Assembly: GCA_905250075.1 (NCBI GenBank)
Contig: CAJNOP010000498.1
Location: 12,524-76,523, forward strand
Length of the DNA stretch: 64,000 nt
Source: Rotaria sp. Silwood1
Lineage: Eukaryota > Rotifera > Eurotatoria > Philodinida > Philodinidae
Direction: 5' to 3'
Under the pieces are notes generated by a model. It searched no databases and had not been told where the DNA came from. It was given only the letters and a program-made list of their open reading frames with translations. Made by a program: the position numbers and the translations under genes. This document shows, piece by piece, positions 51,201 to 62,392 of this stretch (position 1 is the stretch's first letter; every line of letters begins with the position of its first letter).

Positions 51201-51329
51201 GGTTGTTTCACTGAATGTCTGAAACCACGAATGACATCCAAAAACCACCAGTCTTTTTTGCATTTACATATGTTTTAGCAAGTTTCCAATGCCTTCGGAG
51301 GTGATGATGAATAAACTGAAGGTATCCAT
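48232..51329. other. Gene-free stretch with telomere-like tracts and an assembly gap
   Basis: No supported gene. A weak telomere-like pair is at 48343-48410 (GAGTGTGGTTGTGAGTGT, then CACCCGTACCC). Two related AAGTGCTTGTAAATGCCC / ATGCGTGTAAGTGCTC blocks lie at about 50942-51000 and 51133-51190, probably diverged copies of one repeat. The ORF at 50016-50228 matches nothing known to me. Confidence 0.5.
49596..49737. other. Assembly gap (100 N) inside a telomere-like tract
   Basis: GGATGTGAGTGTGTCGCTGG precedes 100 N (49624-49723), and GTGTGGGTGTGAG follows. Exactly 100 N suggests a scaffold gap of unknown size; the visible sides are both G-strand. Confidence 0.9.
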
Positions 51330-52057
51330 TTGAGTCGAAGTAGAATGATTCAATTGTGTTTCACCTTTGTATGCACTAAGAATTGTGATGAAAGCTGTTG
51401 GATGTCTGCTCTTTCTAATAGATCTACTACTCCATCAACTACCCAACTGATCGGAAGCACTACCTTATTTGCTGATGATGAGATTCCAGCCGGTTGGTTA
51501 CTCTGTGATTGGACTGCAGTTTCTCGTAAGGATTATCAGACTTTATTTCGAGTCATTGGCACGTTACAGATCACGCTATGATGTTCGAACATTCAATATA
51601 CTCGATTTTCGACAACGCCTTCCATTGGGTCTTAAAATACTAACCTCAGACAACGGTCAGGTAGGACACTAGGGGGCACATCAAGCGTGACATTGACACA
51701 AGCCGAACTTCCTCCGCACGCACATGTAAAAGATGTACTACGTTCACGAATGGCTGGTGTGCATTCACACAACATTGTAGATCCTGGTCATAACCACCGT
51801 GGAAACACAGGTGCGTCTGCTTACAGTCGACTAATATAATCTTTTGCAAGCTCCACAGGTGGAAATGGTAATGATCATGGGTTTCACACACACACACACA
51901 CACAATCAACACAGACTATACAAAGATTGATATTCGAGCATCATGAGGGCATTCTCATGAATTAGAAGGAGAAACAGCCATGGTAGGAGAAGGGAAACTA
52001 TTCAGTATTATGCCGCCCTATCAACTTAGAAATTTTATTATATTTGCTGGAACTTAA
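51330..52057 (+). pseudogene. Decayed phage-tail-collar domain gene
   Basis: The first frame gives LFADDEIPAGWLLCDWTAV then SRKDYQTLFRVIGT, the typical start of a phage tail collar domain (IPxGWxxCDGxxVSRxxYxxLFxVIGT). After a frameshift the next frame continues RTFNILDFRQRLPLG. After another, GGTSSVTLTQAELPPHAHV with later HSHN, GHNHRGNTG and GGNGNDHGFHTHTHT. A further frame ends SIMPPYQLRNFIIFAGT followed by TAA at 52055-52057, the usual family C-terminus. The order is complete but broken by at least three frame changes and several stops, so it is a pseudogene. Such genes are known from phage, bacteria and some rotifers, so horizontal origin is likely. The start at 51330 is arbitrary; clear homology begins near 51465. 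Confidence 0.78.
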
Positions 52058-52524
52058 GCTTCACACCAATAGAAAATCATGCAATGATGACAAACAATAA
52101 TGCTCGTGTTTTCAAATAAAAACTTCGTTTTTTTTGGAACATGATCGTTATTTCAAAAAAACAAACATAGATTCAATAAAAATCTTTTACGTTCACCCCT
52201 TCTCCACCGTTCACTATCATTTATCACTTAAAATTCACATAAATCACAAACATTAAATAAAACGATTGAATTTTTAACGCGTGGGTTTCCGATACAACTA
52301 TAGCTTAACTCAATCAGTAATGCGAAATACTGCTAATGATTCTGACGAATGCCTCTTCAAACAAGTGTTATTGAGTGTGTGGGATGCTTACCATCTCATT
52401 CACAGACTGACGTCCACAGAGTAGATTTTTTTCCAGCGAATGATACACTGAATATTTTTGTTCTAGAAGCTATCATAATCGATATCGTTTATCGTCAACA
52501 ATATTCTTTTTCTCCTCAATAATC

Positions 52525-52965
52525 AAAGGGTGGGTGTAGGTGTGAGTATAGTTGTGCGTGTAGGTGTGGGTGTCAGAATCAGGTGGAGTGTAGAGAGCAT
52601 AGGTGTGGATGTGGATCTGTATAGGATGTATGATCGCGGAAAGTAGGTGCATATAAAAAGAAGATATATATCCATATCGATACTCACCCATACTCACATG
52701 CCAAATACGTACCCATAAACCCCATCCACATCACCATTACCTACCTACTCCCACAGCGACACCCATCCACGCTCCACGCCAACACCCTCGCACCACGCAT
52801 CCCATCCCACACACGGACGCCCCATACTCACAGTCACACCCCACCCACACCCACACCCGCCCCCATCCTTACCCACACGCACCCACACTCACCCACACCC
52901 ATCCACACCTCACCCACACAGCACCTACATTCACAGCCCACCCACACTCGCGCCGTCATTTTTCA
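52525..52965. repeat. Large degenerate telomere-like fold-back
   Basis: The G-strand half (52525-52615: GGGTGTAGGTGTGAG, GTAGGTGTGGGTGTC, GGTGTGGATGTGG) is followed by a 65-bp spacer and then by nearly 280 bp of C-strand repeats (52682-52960: CCCACACCCACACCC and variants). It lies just beyond the stop codon of the FG-GAP gene. Confidence 0.85.
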
Positions 52966-53037
52966 ATGCAGTGCACGATTATTCCTCACCGACAATCAAC
53001 AATCAATTCATATGTTAATAAATTCAAAATCAGATGA

Positions 53038-55161
53038 TTAGTTCTCACAGTTGTTCAGAAAAACAGACAAGCCTTGAGAGTTGTTGCTTATCACGATTAG
53101 ATCCATTATCTTATTATTTGTGAGATCACCTGATATTATATAGGATGATCCCCGATCGGTTGTATACTTCCTTGGAGTCGAAAAGTTTCCTTTTCCATTA
53201 CCAAGCAGCACACTGATGAAGTTGTCGTTCCCGTTGGCCACTGCAAGATCAGCTTCGTTATCATTGTTAAAATCAGCTGATACTACATAATATGGCGACC
53301 TACCAACTCTATATTTAATGTGAGTCGAAAAGTTTCCTTTTCCATTACCAAGCAGCACACTGATGGAGTTGTCGTTCGAGTTGGCCACGACAAGATCAGC
53401 TATTTTATCATTGTTGAAATCAGCTGATAACACACAATGTGGAGACCTTCCCACCATATAGATCGTTTGAGTTTTAAAGGTTCCATCTCCATTACCAAGC
53501 AGCACACTGACTGTGTTATTACCCGCGTTAGCCACTGCTAGATCCAAGTTTTTATCATTGTCAAAATAAGCTGATGTCAGAGAATATGGCAAACTTCCGA
53601 CCGCAGAGATCTTCTGAGCCAGAAAGATTCCATTCCCATTGCCCAGCAAGAGACTAACAGTGCTATTGTCCAAGTTGGTGACTGCCAGGTCCAATTTGTT
53701 ATCATTGTCAAAATCAGCTGATATTACAGAGTATGGCGAGCTTCCCACGTTATAGACTCGCTGAGTCTGAAACCATCCATCGCCATTGCCCAGCAAGACA
53801 CTAACAGTGCTGTCGTTCAAGTTAGTGATTGCCAGGTCCAATTTGTTATCATTGTTAAAATCAGCTGATGTCACAGAATATGGAGAGCTCCCTACCGTAT
53901 TGTTCTCGTAAGCCTGAAAAGTTTCATCTCCATTGTAAAGCAGCACACTGATCGTGTTGTCATCGTAGTTGACCACCGCAAGATCCACTTTTCTATCATT
54001 GTTGAAATCAGCTGATATCACATAATTTGGAGACCGTCCCACGCTATAGATCGTTTGAACCTTAAAGCTCCCATCTCCATTGCCAAACAACACACTGACG
54101 GTGTTGTTGTTCCTGTTGGCTACTGCCAGATCCACTCTGTTATCATTGTTAAAATCAGCTAATGCCACAAAATATGTGCTCGAACCAGTGTCGTACATCA
54201 CTGGAGTCTGGAACGTTCCGTCTCCATTGCCGAGAAACAAACTGATGGTGCTATAATACTGGTTGGCTACTAGCAGATCAGCATTGATATCATTGTTAAA
54301 ATCAGCTGTTGTCACAGACATTGGTGGCAAGCCGACGCTATAGTTATACGGAGTCTGAAAGGTACCATCTCCATTGCCAATCAGCACACCCACTCTGTAG
54401 CTCCAGGAGTTGGCCACTGCCAAATCGAGTGTGTGATCGTTGTTAAAATCAGCTGTTGTCACGGACATTGGTCCGTAGCCGACGCTATAGTTATACGGAG
54501 TCTGAAAGGTACCATCTCCATTGCCAATCAGCACACTCACGCTGTAGCTCCAGTAGTTGGCCACTACCAAATCGAGTGTGTGATCGTTGTTAAAATCAGC
54601 TGTTATCATGGACATTGGTGAGTAGCCGACGTTATAGATATCCTGAGTCTGAAAGGTACCATCTCGATTGCCAAGCAACACACTAATCGTGCTGTCGTCG
54701 CGGTTAACTACTGCCAGATCGAGGATGTAATCGTTGTTAAAATCAGCTGTTGTTACGGCTTCTGGCGAGACACCGACTTCGTAGGTTTTGCTAGTCTGAA
54801 AGGTTCCATGTCCGTCACCAAACATCACATTGATGGTATTGTCAAAAAGGTTGGTCACTGCGAGATCAAGTTTGCTATCATTGTTAAAATCACCTGATGT
54901 GAGAGAAAATGGATTGTTACCAGTGGTAGAAGTAAGTGGAAGATGAAAGGTCCCATCTCCGTTGGCAAGCAGGACCGTAACGTCGTTAGTTTGTGACTGG
55001 ACCACTACGAGATCAAGTTTTTTGTCGTTATTAAAGTCGCCCAGTGTTGCAGAAGCTGGACTATTTACAATGTAATTGGCTGTTGATGCATCAAAAGGTC
55101 TGTTGCATACAGACACTACAAGAATACCAAATTGAAAAATACAGTGGATAGTGAAGACCAT
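53038..55161 (-). CDS. Secreted FG-GAP/VCBS repeat protein, 14 repeats
   Basis: A single uninterrupted frame of 707 aa begins MVFTIHCIFQFGILVVSVCN, a signal peptide. The rest is 14 repeats of about 49 residues, each with the pattern ADFNNDxxxDLAVAN...VLLGNGDGTFQT. These are calcium-binding FG-GAP/VCBS blades (DxNxDxxxD), enough for two seven-bladed propellers. No membrane anchor or second domain follows. Similar repeats occur in integrin alpha chains, but the short uniform units are closer to bacterial surface proteins. The likely role is extracellular adhesion or ligand binding. A 2.1-kb intronless gene among intron-containing neighbours suggests horizontal acquisition or retroposition. Two adjacent repeats (about 54320-54620) are almost identical in DNA, showing recent repeat duplication. 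A TTG codon three bases upstream of the ATG is not the start. Confidence 0.9.
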   Translation of the reverse strand: MVFTIHCIFQFGILVVSVCNRPFDASTANYIVNSPASATLGDFNNDKKLDLVVVQSQTNDVTVLLANGDGTFHLPLTSTTGNNPFSLTSGDFNNDSKLDLAVTNLFDNTINVMFGDGHGTFQTSKTYEVGVSPEAVTTADFNNDYILDLAVVNRDDSTISVLLGNRDGTFQTQDIYNVGYSPMSMITADFNNDHTLDLVVANYWSYSVSVLIGNGDGTFQTPYNYSVGYGPMSVTTADFNNDHTLDLAVANSWSYRVGVLIGNGDGTFQTPYNYSVGLPPMSVTTADFNNDINADLLVANQYYSTISLFLGNGDGTFQTPVMYDTGSSTYFVALADFNNDNRVDLAVANRNNNTVSVLFGNGDGSFKVQTIYSVGRSPNYVISADFNNDRKVDLAVVNYDDNTISVLLYNGDETFQAYENNTVGSSPYSVTSADFNNDNKLDLAITNLNDSTVSVLLGNGDGWFQTQRVYNVGSSPYSVISADFDNDNKLDLAVTNLDNSTVSLLLGNGNGIFLAQKISAVGSLPYSLTSAYFDNDKNLDLAVANAGNNTVSVLLGNGDGTFKTQTIYMVGRSPHCVLSADFNNDKIADLVVANSNDNSISVLLGNGKGNFSTHIKYRVGRSPYYVVSADFNNDNEADLAVANGNDNFISVLLGNGKGNFSTPRKYTTDRGSSYIISGDLTNNKIMDLIVISNNSQGLSVFLNNCEN

Positions 55162-55245
55162 CAATGAATTGCTAATTGTTTTGTCTACTTATTAAGATCG
55201 AGTAGTACTTTTTGATGATATGTTCATATGATTAACCCTGGTATA

Positions 55246-55806
55246 CAGGGTGGCCCAAAAGTCACTTTACCGAGAAACAATTCAATATCTCCATTAAAGG
55301 TCGTCGCAAACAAGCTGTTTTTTTTGCCAATAATAGAGGCATGTTCCCACTCTAAGTCGACATTGAAACAGACAGGGTGACTCTTTGTTAAGTACTGCTA
55401 TTGATCTCAACAAAAAAAATTGCTTTTTCACAGATAGAAAAAAGCCAACATAGTTTACAAAGGGTCTCTCTAGTCGTGTCTTCATGGATATAAAGCTGGG
55501 ACATGCCTCTATCATTGTTAAAAAAATCAGATCGTTTGCTCGAGCCATAATGAAGATATTTCAATTTTTTTCGGTAAAGTGACTTTTGCACCATCCTATA
55601 TATTCTTTTTTTTCTATCTGCGAAAAAGCAATATTTTTTTGTTGAGATCGATAGTAGTACTTAACAAAGAGTCACCTTGACTGTTTCAATATCGACTTAG
55701 AATGGGAACATGCCTCTACTATCGGTAAAAAAATCAGCTTGTTTGCTACGACCTTTAGTGGAGATATTGAATTGTTTCTCGGTAAAGTGACTTGTGGGCC
55801 ACCCTG
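55246..55806. mobile_element. Tc1/mariner-like inverted-repeat element, 561 bp
   Basis: Terminal inverted repeats start CAGGGTGGCCCAAAAGTCAC at the left and have the same sequence (one early mismatch) at the right, with arms of about 200 bp. TA dinucleotides flank both ends (55244-55245, 55807-55808), the expected target duplication. A third, diverged terminus lies inside (about 55490-55602, ending TGCACCATCCTATA), so the element is a nested or rearranged composite. No transposase ORF. Confidence 0.8.
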
Positions 55807-56272
55807 TAGAGATTTTTGATTTTTCTACTTCATCAGAAAATGTCATTCTCTATGAGGTCAGAAATGCTTTAGAACTTATCAGAAACAACATACACTTGAA
55901 TAAAAATCTTATTATTTTATACTTTATCTTCAAATCGTAATGCAAGAAGCCTCGGATGGAAATTTTGTTGTTCCAATCACATACTTCAAAAAAGGTTGTC
56001 CTTTTTTTAAGTATACCATGAAGAGGTGTACCTAGGCGCTATGGAATGTATGGTCTTTTAGAGGTCATGAGTTGGAAGAGCTCGTGAAAGAATTTCTTTG
56101 ACAAGAAAATTTGAAAAGTTCGTTGGACATATTTAAAGGTGGATGACACTATTCATATGTCCGTGCTAATGATTTTCACAACGTAGAAGGCTCAGATGGA
56201 TCATGTCTTACATGCTCATTATCTGGACGGCTAGTATTCTGTTGCTAATAGTTTGATAGTGTAGAAACAAGT

Positions 56273-56327
56273 AGGGTGTGGGTGTGGGTGTAGAGAAAGA
56301 TAAGATCCTTAACGACATCCACACCCT
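56273..56327. repeat. Telomere-like fold-back
   Basis: TAGGGTGTGGGTGTGGGTGT and, after a 25-bp loop, ATCCACACCCTA. The ends are perfectly complementary (TAGGGTGTGG / CCACACCCTA). Confidence 0.8.
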
Positions 56328-56331
56328 AGAT

Positions 56332-56702
56332 ACATTTTGCTGTAGATTTTGTGTCAAAACTTTCGCACTATAAATTATCTGTACGATCTTATAAGAATCG
56401 TACATCAAGACTTGATGTAAGCTTTGCAGACACCAAAATTTCTCGTACGATTTCCGTCTGATATTACAAGGGCATACCAGATCAGAGGTGCGATCTTAAA
56501 GTCTGATTGTTTTGATCTGGGATGGTATGATTGCACAAGATCACACCTCTGATCTTATGTGATCTTGTATTATCGGACGGAAATGGTATGCAAAGTCAGG
56601 ATATCGGCAAAACTTGCATCAAGTCTTGCTGTACGATTCTTACAAGATCCTACAGATAATTGATGGCCCAAAAGTTTTGACATAAAGTCTACAGCAAAAT
56701 GA
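56332..56702. mobile_element. Inverted-repeat element, about 370 bp, with a third partial copy
   Basis: The left arm starts CATTTTGCTGTAGATTTTGT and the right arm ends CTACAGCAAAATG. The arms run about 180 bp with AGAATCGTACATCAAGACTT matched by its complement AAGTCTTGCTGTACGATTCT. Immediately after (56705-56900) comes a third copy in the left-arm direction (TTTTGTTGTAAATTTTATGT, ACGATTTCCGTCTACTATTA). No coding capacity. Confidence 0.7.
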
Positions 56703-57111
56703 ATTTATTTTGTTGTAAATTTTATGTCAAGTCTTTCGCGCCAGAGGTTAATATGGTTTTTCAAGAATTGTACATAAAGATTTGATGTAAGTTTGAAGAC
56801 ACGACGATTTTTCGTACGATTTCCGTCTACTATTACAAGATCATATATGGTTAGACGGCTAATCCCAAGATCTTACATCGGATTTTTGACCTGGGCTTGG
56901 AGGGGTTGTTTAACGCAGCAAATCTCGATAATTTTCAGCTATCGGATAGTTAAGGATCATGCGGGATATAGATAGATCTTATTCACTAGATCCGATCGTT
57001 TCCATCTTTATGAATTCGATAAAGTTCAGTAAATCTGATTGCTGGATTTTAAGGTGCAACTGTGTCAGTAACAAGAATACCTCAGAAAGTAACGGATGAA
57101 ATCCGATTATT

Positions 57112-58435
57112 TTATAGCAGTGAACTTTCTATCCGTTCGACAAAATCCGACTTACCGGGATTGACCTGAGTTGCTGTGTTGCTATTAGATCTTGTTCCCA
57201 AAACACAGCCAATAATGACTGCAGCGATACTCATAGTAATCAATAAAATAATCGGAATGACGAATCTCTTTTTTCGATACCAAGGACGTCTTATAAATAC
57301 AACGAAAACTCCCAATAAAAATAGAATTAGGTATAGATCAGAGTGGGCTTACTTCACTTTTGGATAAAGAATTGCTCCTAAGTAAAGAAACGCTATTAAT
57401 TCTAAATGAATGATGAACAATATTTAAAATACCTTTGAACGGGGGTTCTAATAGCACTTCCTCTGGTATCACCTGTTTTAAATGAATGATATGAAGATTG
57501 GATGCCGGACTGAATTGTGACTGCACCTCCATACGAGTGCCAGGTAAAAGAATAATTTCATCTTCGGTAACAAAATGCGAATGAGTACGTATTGATCGAC
57601 CATTAACTGCTTCGATAGAAAAGAGTGTTCGATTGCCCATATTGCCCAAATACATGTTGTTCTCAAGTACTGGCAATGAAGTCGTACATGATGAAAATGC
57701 CCACCATGTTACTGAGGTACCTGGTGGGTATTGTGCACTAATATCTTTTGTCACTCCTCGCCAGACGGTTAGTGGTGGAATGCATGGTACTTTGACCAGG
57801 GCAGTTAAGTACAATTTCAAATACCCAAAATAGGGTCGAAGATTTTTGCGATCAGCCATTATGAGGGCGTGATTGAGCATCGAATAGAGACTTCGATGTG
57901 GTCCTTCCCATTCGATTGTGTAGAGGCGGATCGCAGCACTCTCGTCGACTGTCAGTCCGTTGGGCGGATGATCTGGTGTTTCGTTCAGTGCTAATTGAAT
58001 GTAGAATGATAGATTATAAATAATGTCAGTCAATGGAGCACATGCTTTAAAAAGTGGTAATAATGGTTCATCGGCGTATCCAATAATAGGATCAAGGTCT
58101 ACTATAAAATTGTTGATGGTGTTCGTAGTAGTTATGTCCGATTTTTCTGTGGGAGCGTCTATGAATCGACGATTTTTTGTCATAGGGTCGGCTGGTATAT
58201 CATCAGAGCGTTTCAATGTCAGCACCACTTGTCTTTGATCTAGTGTTTCTTCTCCATTCAACCTATGAGGCACCATCTCAAATTCATTTGATGAATTGGT
58301 TTGGATTTTGACATCACTGCTGATTACTTGTCGTTGCTTATTCATTGGTTCATTGTGGGAGGTGCTTAATGCTTTGCCGGTCTCGACGTGAATACCATTT
58401 ATCGCCACTTGTCTCTTATCATCATGACCTTCCAT
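57112..58435 (-). CDS. NAD:arginine ADP-ribosyltransferase (ART) with C-terminal membrane segment
   Basis: Exons 57433-58435, 57353-57377 and 57112-57289 (introns 55 and 63 nt, the middle exon only 25 nt) join to 401 aa. Residues 1-105 are polar with repeated RQV motifs and no signal peptide. The catalytic domain spans about 115-330 with the arginine-specific R-S-ExE set: VWRGV (Arg226), WWAFSSCTT (Ser248) and TEDEIILLPG (Glu291/Glu293). After the short exon (AILYPKVK) the chain RPWYRKKRF precedes a membrane helix (VIPIILLITMSIAAVIIGCV) and a 33-residue tail. Arginine ARTs transfer ADP-ribose from NAD to protein arginine. With basic residues before the helix and no signal peptide, the catalytic part is predicted cytosolic. 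A GTAAGT within the last exon (about 57150) leaves room for an alternative longer ending. Confidence 0.85.
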
Positions 58436-59036
58436 TATCTCTTGCTCTATAGACGAGTATCGATGCTTAAAAACTAAAGTTCACTTATTTTTTATGTTGA
58501 CATAAGCAAGTAGTGTTTATAAATTGGAAATTTTAAAGGAACCACCGAAAACGAAACGGTGGGTCTGCGTCTGCGCATAGGTGTGGGTGCTCGTGTGAGT
58601 CTAGATCAATAGAGATGACAAACACGTATGCGTAGACCAACAGCTACACCCTTCCGGGTAACATATAGTGTAGCGTATATACTCTGTGAAGCTCTGTTTT
58701 CTTTGTTTCCAAATATATCTGCAAAAGGGCTTTTCTTTCTAACTTTGAAGGACTTCTACGGATGCAATATTTTCCATCTGTTACAGCTCCACTACATATT
58801 TGATGCTTTACGAGGTGTAGCTAAGTGGATCAATATTAGCATGATTTCTGATGCTATGGCTAATGACTGTGATGCCATATCCTGATATCATTAAAAGAAT
58901 AGATAGTCTACGTCCTCAATGAAAATCCCATTTACTTATCTAGTTTTCTTCTATTTTGCTTATTAGAACCAATAAATTTGCTCATAAAGTGGTATTGAAC
59001 TTTTAGTAATTGTAAACAATCTGCTGTTTTGTGCAC
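58436..59036. other. Gene-free stretch with a telomere-like pair
   Basis: The pair at 58556-58650 is GGTGGGTCTGCGTCTGCGCA with GGTGTGGGTGCTCG, then TGCGTAGACCAACAGC and CTACACCC. The ORF at 58628-58885 begins inside the repeat and has no family resemblance. Confidence 0.55.
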
Positions 59037-59580
59037 CAGAAATGGAACCGGTCTACTTTTTTCCGAATCGGTACCGGTTTACCAACCGACACGGACTTAT
59101 CAGAAAAAGTTGATTTGACCGGTCTACTGGCTAAAACCAGCCTACCGGTACTAAACAGGATGCTGATGACACGTCAGTTTATAAGAGAAAATCCGACCTA
59201 CCGATAAAATATCGATCTACAGACAACAGGCTAAGGCTTGAAATGAAATCTTGTTTCATACTGGGCTCTCTTGTGGGCTATCTTCGTACTTTCACACATG
59301 CTGGCATAATGTTTCACCGATGATAACAATAGTCTCACTGATGGGCATTCTGAAAACTGTTTGTTAAATAAATTTCTGTGTGATCAGTGAAACTAGTCTT
59401 AGTGCCAGCTGTTTTTTCATATGAATACCATCATAGAGCAGGAAAGTGAAAAATACAGACCGGTATGAGGTGGTTTCGACCGGTCAGACCAGTTTAGACC
59501 GGTTTTGACAAGTCAGATCGGTCTATCCAAAATCCAGACCGAATAGGACCGACCGGTTACCGGTACCGGTTTCATCTCTG
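59037..59580. mobile_element. hAT-like MITE, 544 bp
   Basis: The ends are CAGAAATGGAACCGGT and ACCGGTTTCATCTCTG, approximate inverted repeats of the hAT CAG...CTG type. Flanking 8-mers TTGTGCAC and ATGTACAC agree at six of eight positions, a decayed target duplication. Many ACCGGT words on both strands fill the interior. No transposase. Confidence 0.7.
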
Positions 59581-61442
59581 ATGTACACCCTTGCATAAAA
59601 GTCTTTTCCCCTCTCCACCCTTTTTTTCTGTGTTGTATGTTCAATATCGAGTTTCTTGTGAATTGGGGAAATGGAGTGAGTACTGTATTTTGTATACTCT
59701 ATTACTAATCACCATGTGATTTATTCAAGTTTTTACGGGTATGATCATACTATCGATCAATACAACAGCTATGTATGTTCGTTAGTATAATTGTGTATAA
59801 AGTTTTATTTTTCTGTTTTACTTTGAGAATTATTTCAATATTTCTCGCGTTTTACCGACTACACGTTCTCTGTTAATTATGTATATGCTCCATTTAATCC
59901 GATTGACAATATCTAGATAATAGTGTAGACACATTACTGGTCAAAAATGCTCCCCCCCTCTTGAATCTCAGCTACTATGCGAGCTGTTACGCTGAAAATT
60001 GGAGTGCATATGATTCTCGGTAAATGCAGGTCAATGGTAAAACTTGCATCTCTAAAGAATGAGTCACATGAGAATTACTGAGGGCATACCAAAAGTAATG
60101 ACTCCGATACTGTAATATCTCATAGACAGCTCAAGAAAATTTTCGCTCTATATATACTGACAGCTCAAATGATGCTCTATAATTCTACAATATTTCATCA
60201 TTCTTTAGTTGCTAACATAATATTGGGAACGCAACAACAGTAGTGATGATCCGACGAAAAAAAAAATTTTCGGGTATTCAGTAAATCACTCAACAAACAA
60301 AAAATTGAATATCTCTGCTATATTCTGACCAAATGAGCTGATATTTTTACCGAATGGATGAGAAAAGGCCGAAAAAAAATATATCGATTATAATGACGAC
60401 AAGCGGTCATCATGCTTCAATCTTTTAAAAATTCTTCAGCTTCTTGGCTCATACTAGTGCCGATGTTCACGTATCTACTTACAAGATGTATATCTATGCC
60501 TATATGTGCAAAGAGTGAAAATGTATTACATTTAATTATTACTAATTTCTTTTCTATTGATATCTCTACATTACTGCTTCCTCGATTTATTTCTAAATTA
60601 GATCACATTATGAACAAACTAAATTATATGAGCTTATGAAAGTTAAGAACTATATGGTAATATACAGCAACTTGTTTTATCATATGCTAATATTAACGAT
60701 AAAAATATTTGTACCATGTGTAGGAAGCGTATAGCTCGTAAGTTACTGTCATCGTCACTTGTATTTTAAAGTTTTGAGGATCTTTATGAAAGAGTACTTT
60801 TTGCATCTTCAACAGTACTCGATTCATTGAGACTTCTTTTTGATTATTTTGAAAATCAATGAATTAAAGAGGTCGATCTTAGTAAATGTAATGTTTATAA
60901 CATTCGGATTAGAACGAACAACGTTGCAGACGTACAGCATTGGTTAATATTTCAAGACTACCATGATTCATCTATATTTTTAGAATTTCATAATTATTTG
61001 AATTTACATGTTGTACAATATCATCCTAATATATGGACTTTCATCCGATGTGCACAGACAGAAAGAAATAGGTTTAACCATATCTTAATTCAAATACTAT
61101 GTAATCTTAAAGCTAGATCGAAAACGGTTACAAAAAACCGCAATATAACAGCGTATTGATATGCTGTATTTACGTTTTCAAATACTGATGGACTGTCCAG
61201 CAATTTCAACATTTTAGAATTTGCGAAAACTCACGTAAATGAAACGATAGTTACGAACCCTATGCGAAAATAGACCTCTGTCATGATCTATTAGACTCTT
61301 CGGTTACTCTTCCGTGACTTCGTATTTTATTTCGTAACATTTCGTTTCTTACGAATCTCTTACGGTTCATCACTATTTTCAAAATCACTATATTCTTGTT
61401 GATGAACTCTTCAAGAAATTCGTTCTCTGTAGTCGTGAGAAA

Positions 61443-62044
61443 TAGAGACCGAAAACAAGTTGAGTCGAGCCAGACCCACTTCCGTGCCGAGCTTGACTCA
61501 AGGAACTCGACCTTTTTGAAAATTTTCAATGACTCTTTCACTTGTTTCTTGGTATTAGACGTTAATATTGTTTCGTGAGTTATCACAATACAATATAAAC
61601 TCATTGAAACGAATCAGTCCAACAAAACAATATAAATGAACAAACCATCATCAACTGACGACATTAAATAGACTAAAATGAATGTGACTTTCATTGTATT
61701 CAATGTGTCAATCTCTGTTGAGAGATTAATTGCAGTTCTGTGGCGGTTGAACGTCAATTCAGTGCAGCTGGCCAGATTGTGACTCAGAGGCACTCAAATC
61801 TTGATCCTTCAGTGGTCAATAATTTGATTTTCTTGCGTTCCATTAAGAACAACAAGCGATTAATCCCGCTTAAAGTTTGTTTTTCTCTTAACTCATTCTT
61901 GTGAAGTTTGTTAATTTTGTCACTTATTCTTATTATCAAATAAAATATGATTTTGAAAATTCGTTGTAGGATCGAGGCTCGACTTGACATGAATTGAATC
62001 GAGTCGAGTCGAGTCGGATGGATTTTGACTCGTTTCAGTCTCTG
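61443..62044. mobile_element. hAT-like MITE, 602 bp, nested
   Basis: It starts TAGAGACCGAAAACAAGTTG and ends GACTCGTTTCAGTCTCTG. Target duplication GTGAGAAA (left) and ATGAGAAA (right) agrees at seven of eight bases. The ends are rich in GAGTCGAGTCGAGTCG. It sits inside the older 60078-63067 element. Confidence 0.75.
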
Positions 62045-62392
62045 ATGAGAAATACTCCATCCAAAAGAAAAAATGATTCATTACTTTCATCCATAGCTCG
62101 GATATTTTGTTAATTTATTCATCATCTCAATTACACTATAGATGATTCTGTTTTTACATGCTTCTATTCAATAAATTTCTTAATAATTGGTTAACATGTT
62201 TATGTTAATGATTTTTTATTCCTTTAATGTTTTTCTTTCGACGTTTTGCTTTTCGAGATTGTTTCTATGCGATATTTTTCCTTGAGACATTTTCTATTTC
62301 GTTCTTTTCCTTTTCGCTTTTATCCCTTTTCTGTCTTTGTCCTTGCGACATTTTCTTTTCTACCTTTTTCTACCATAGCTTTTTACCATTGA

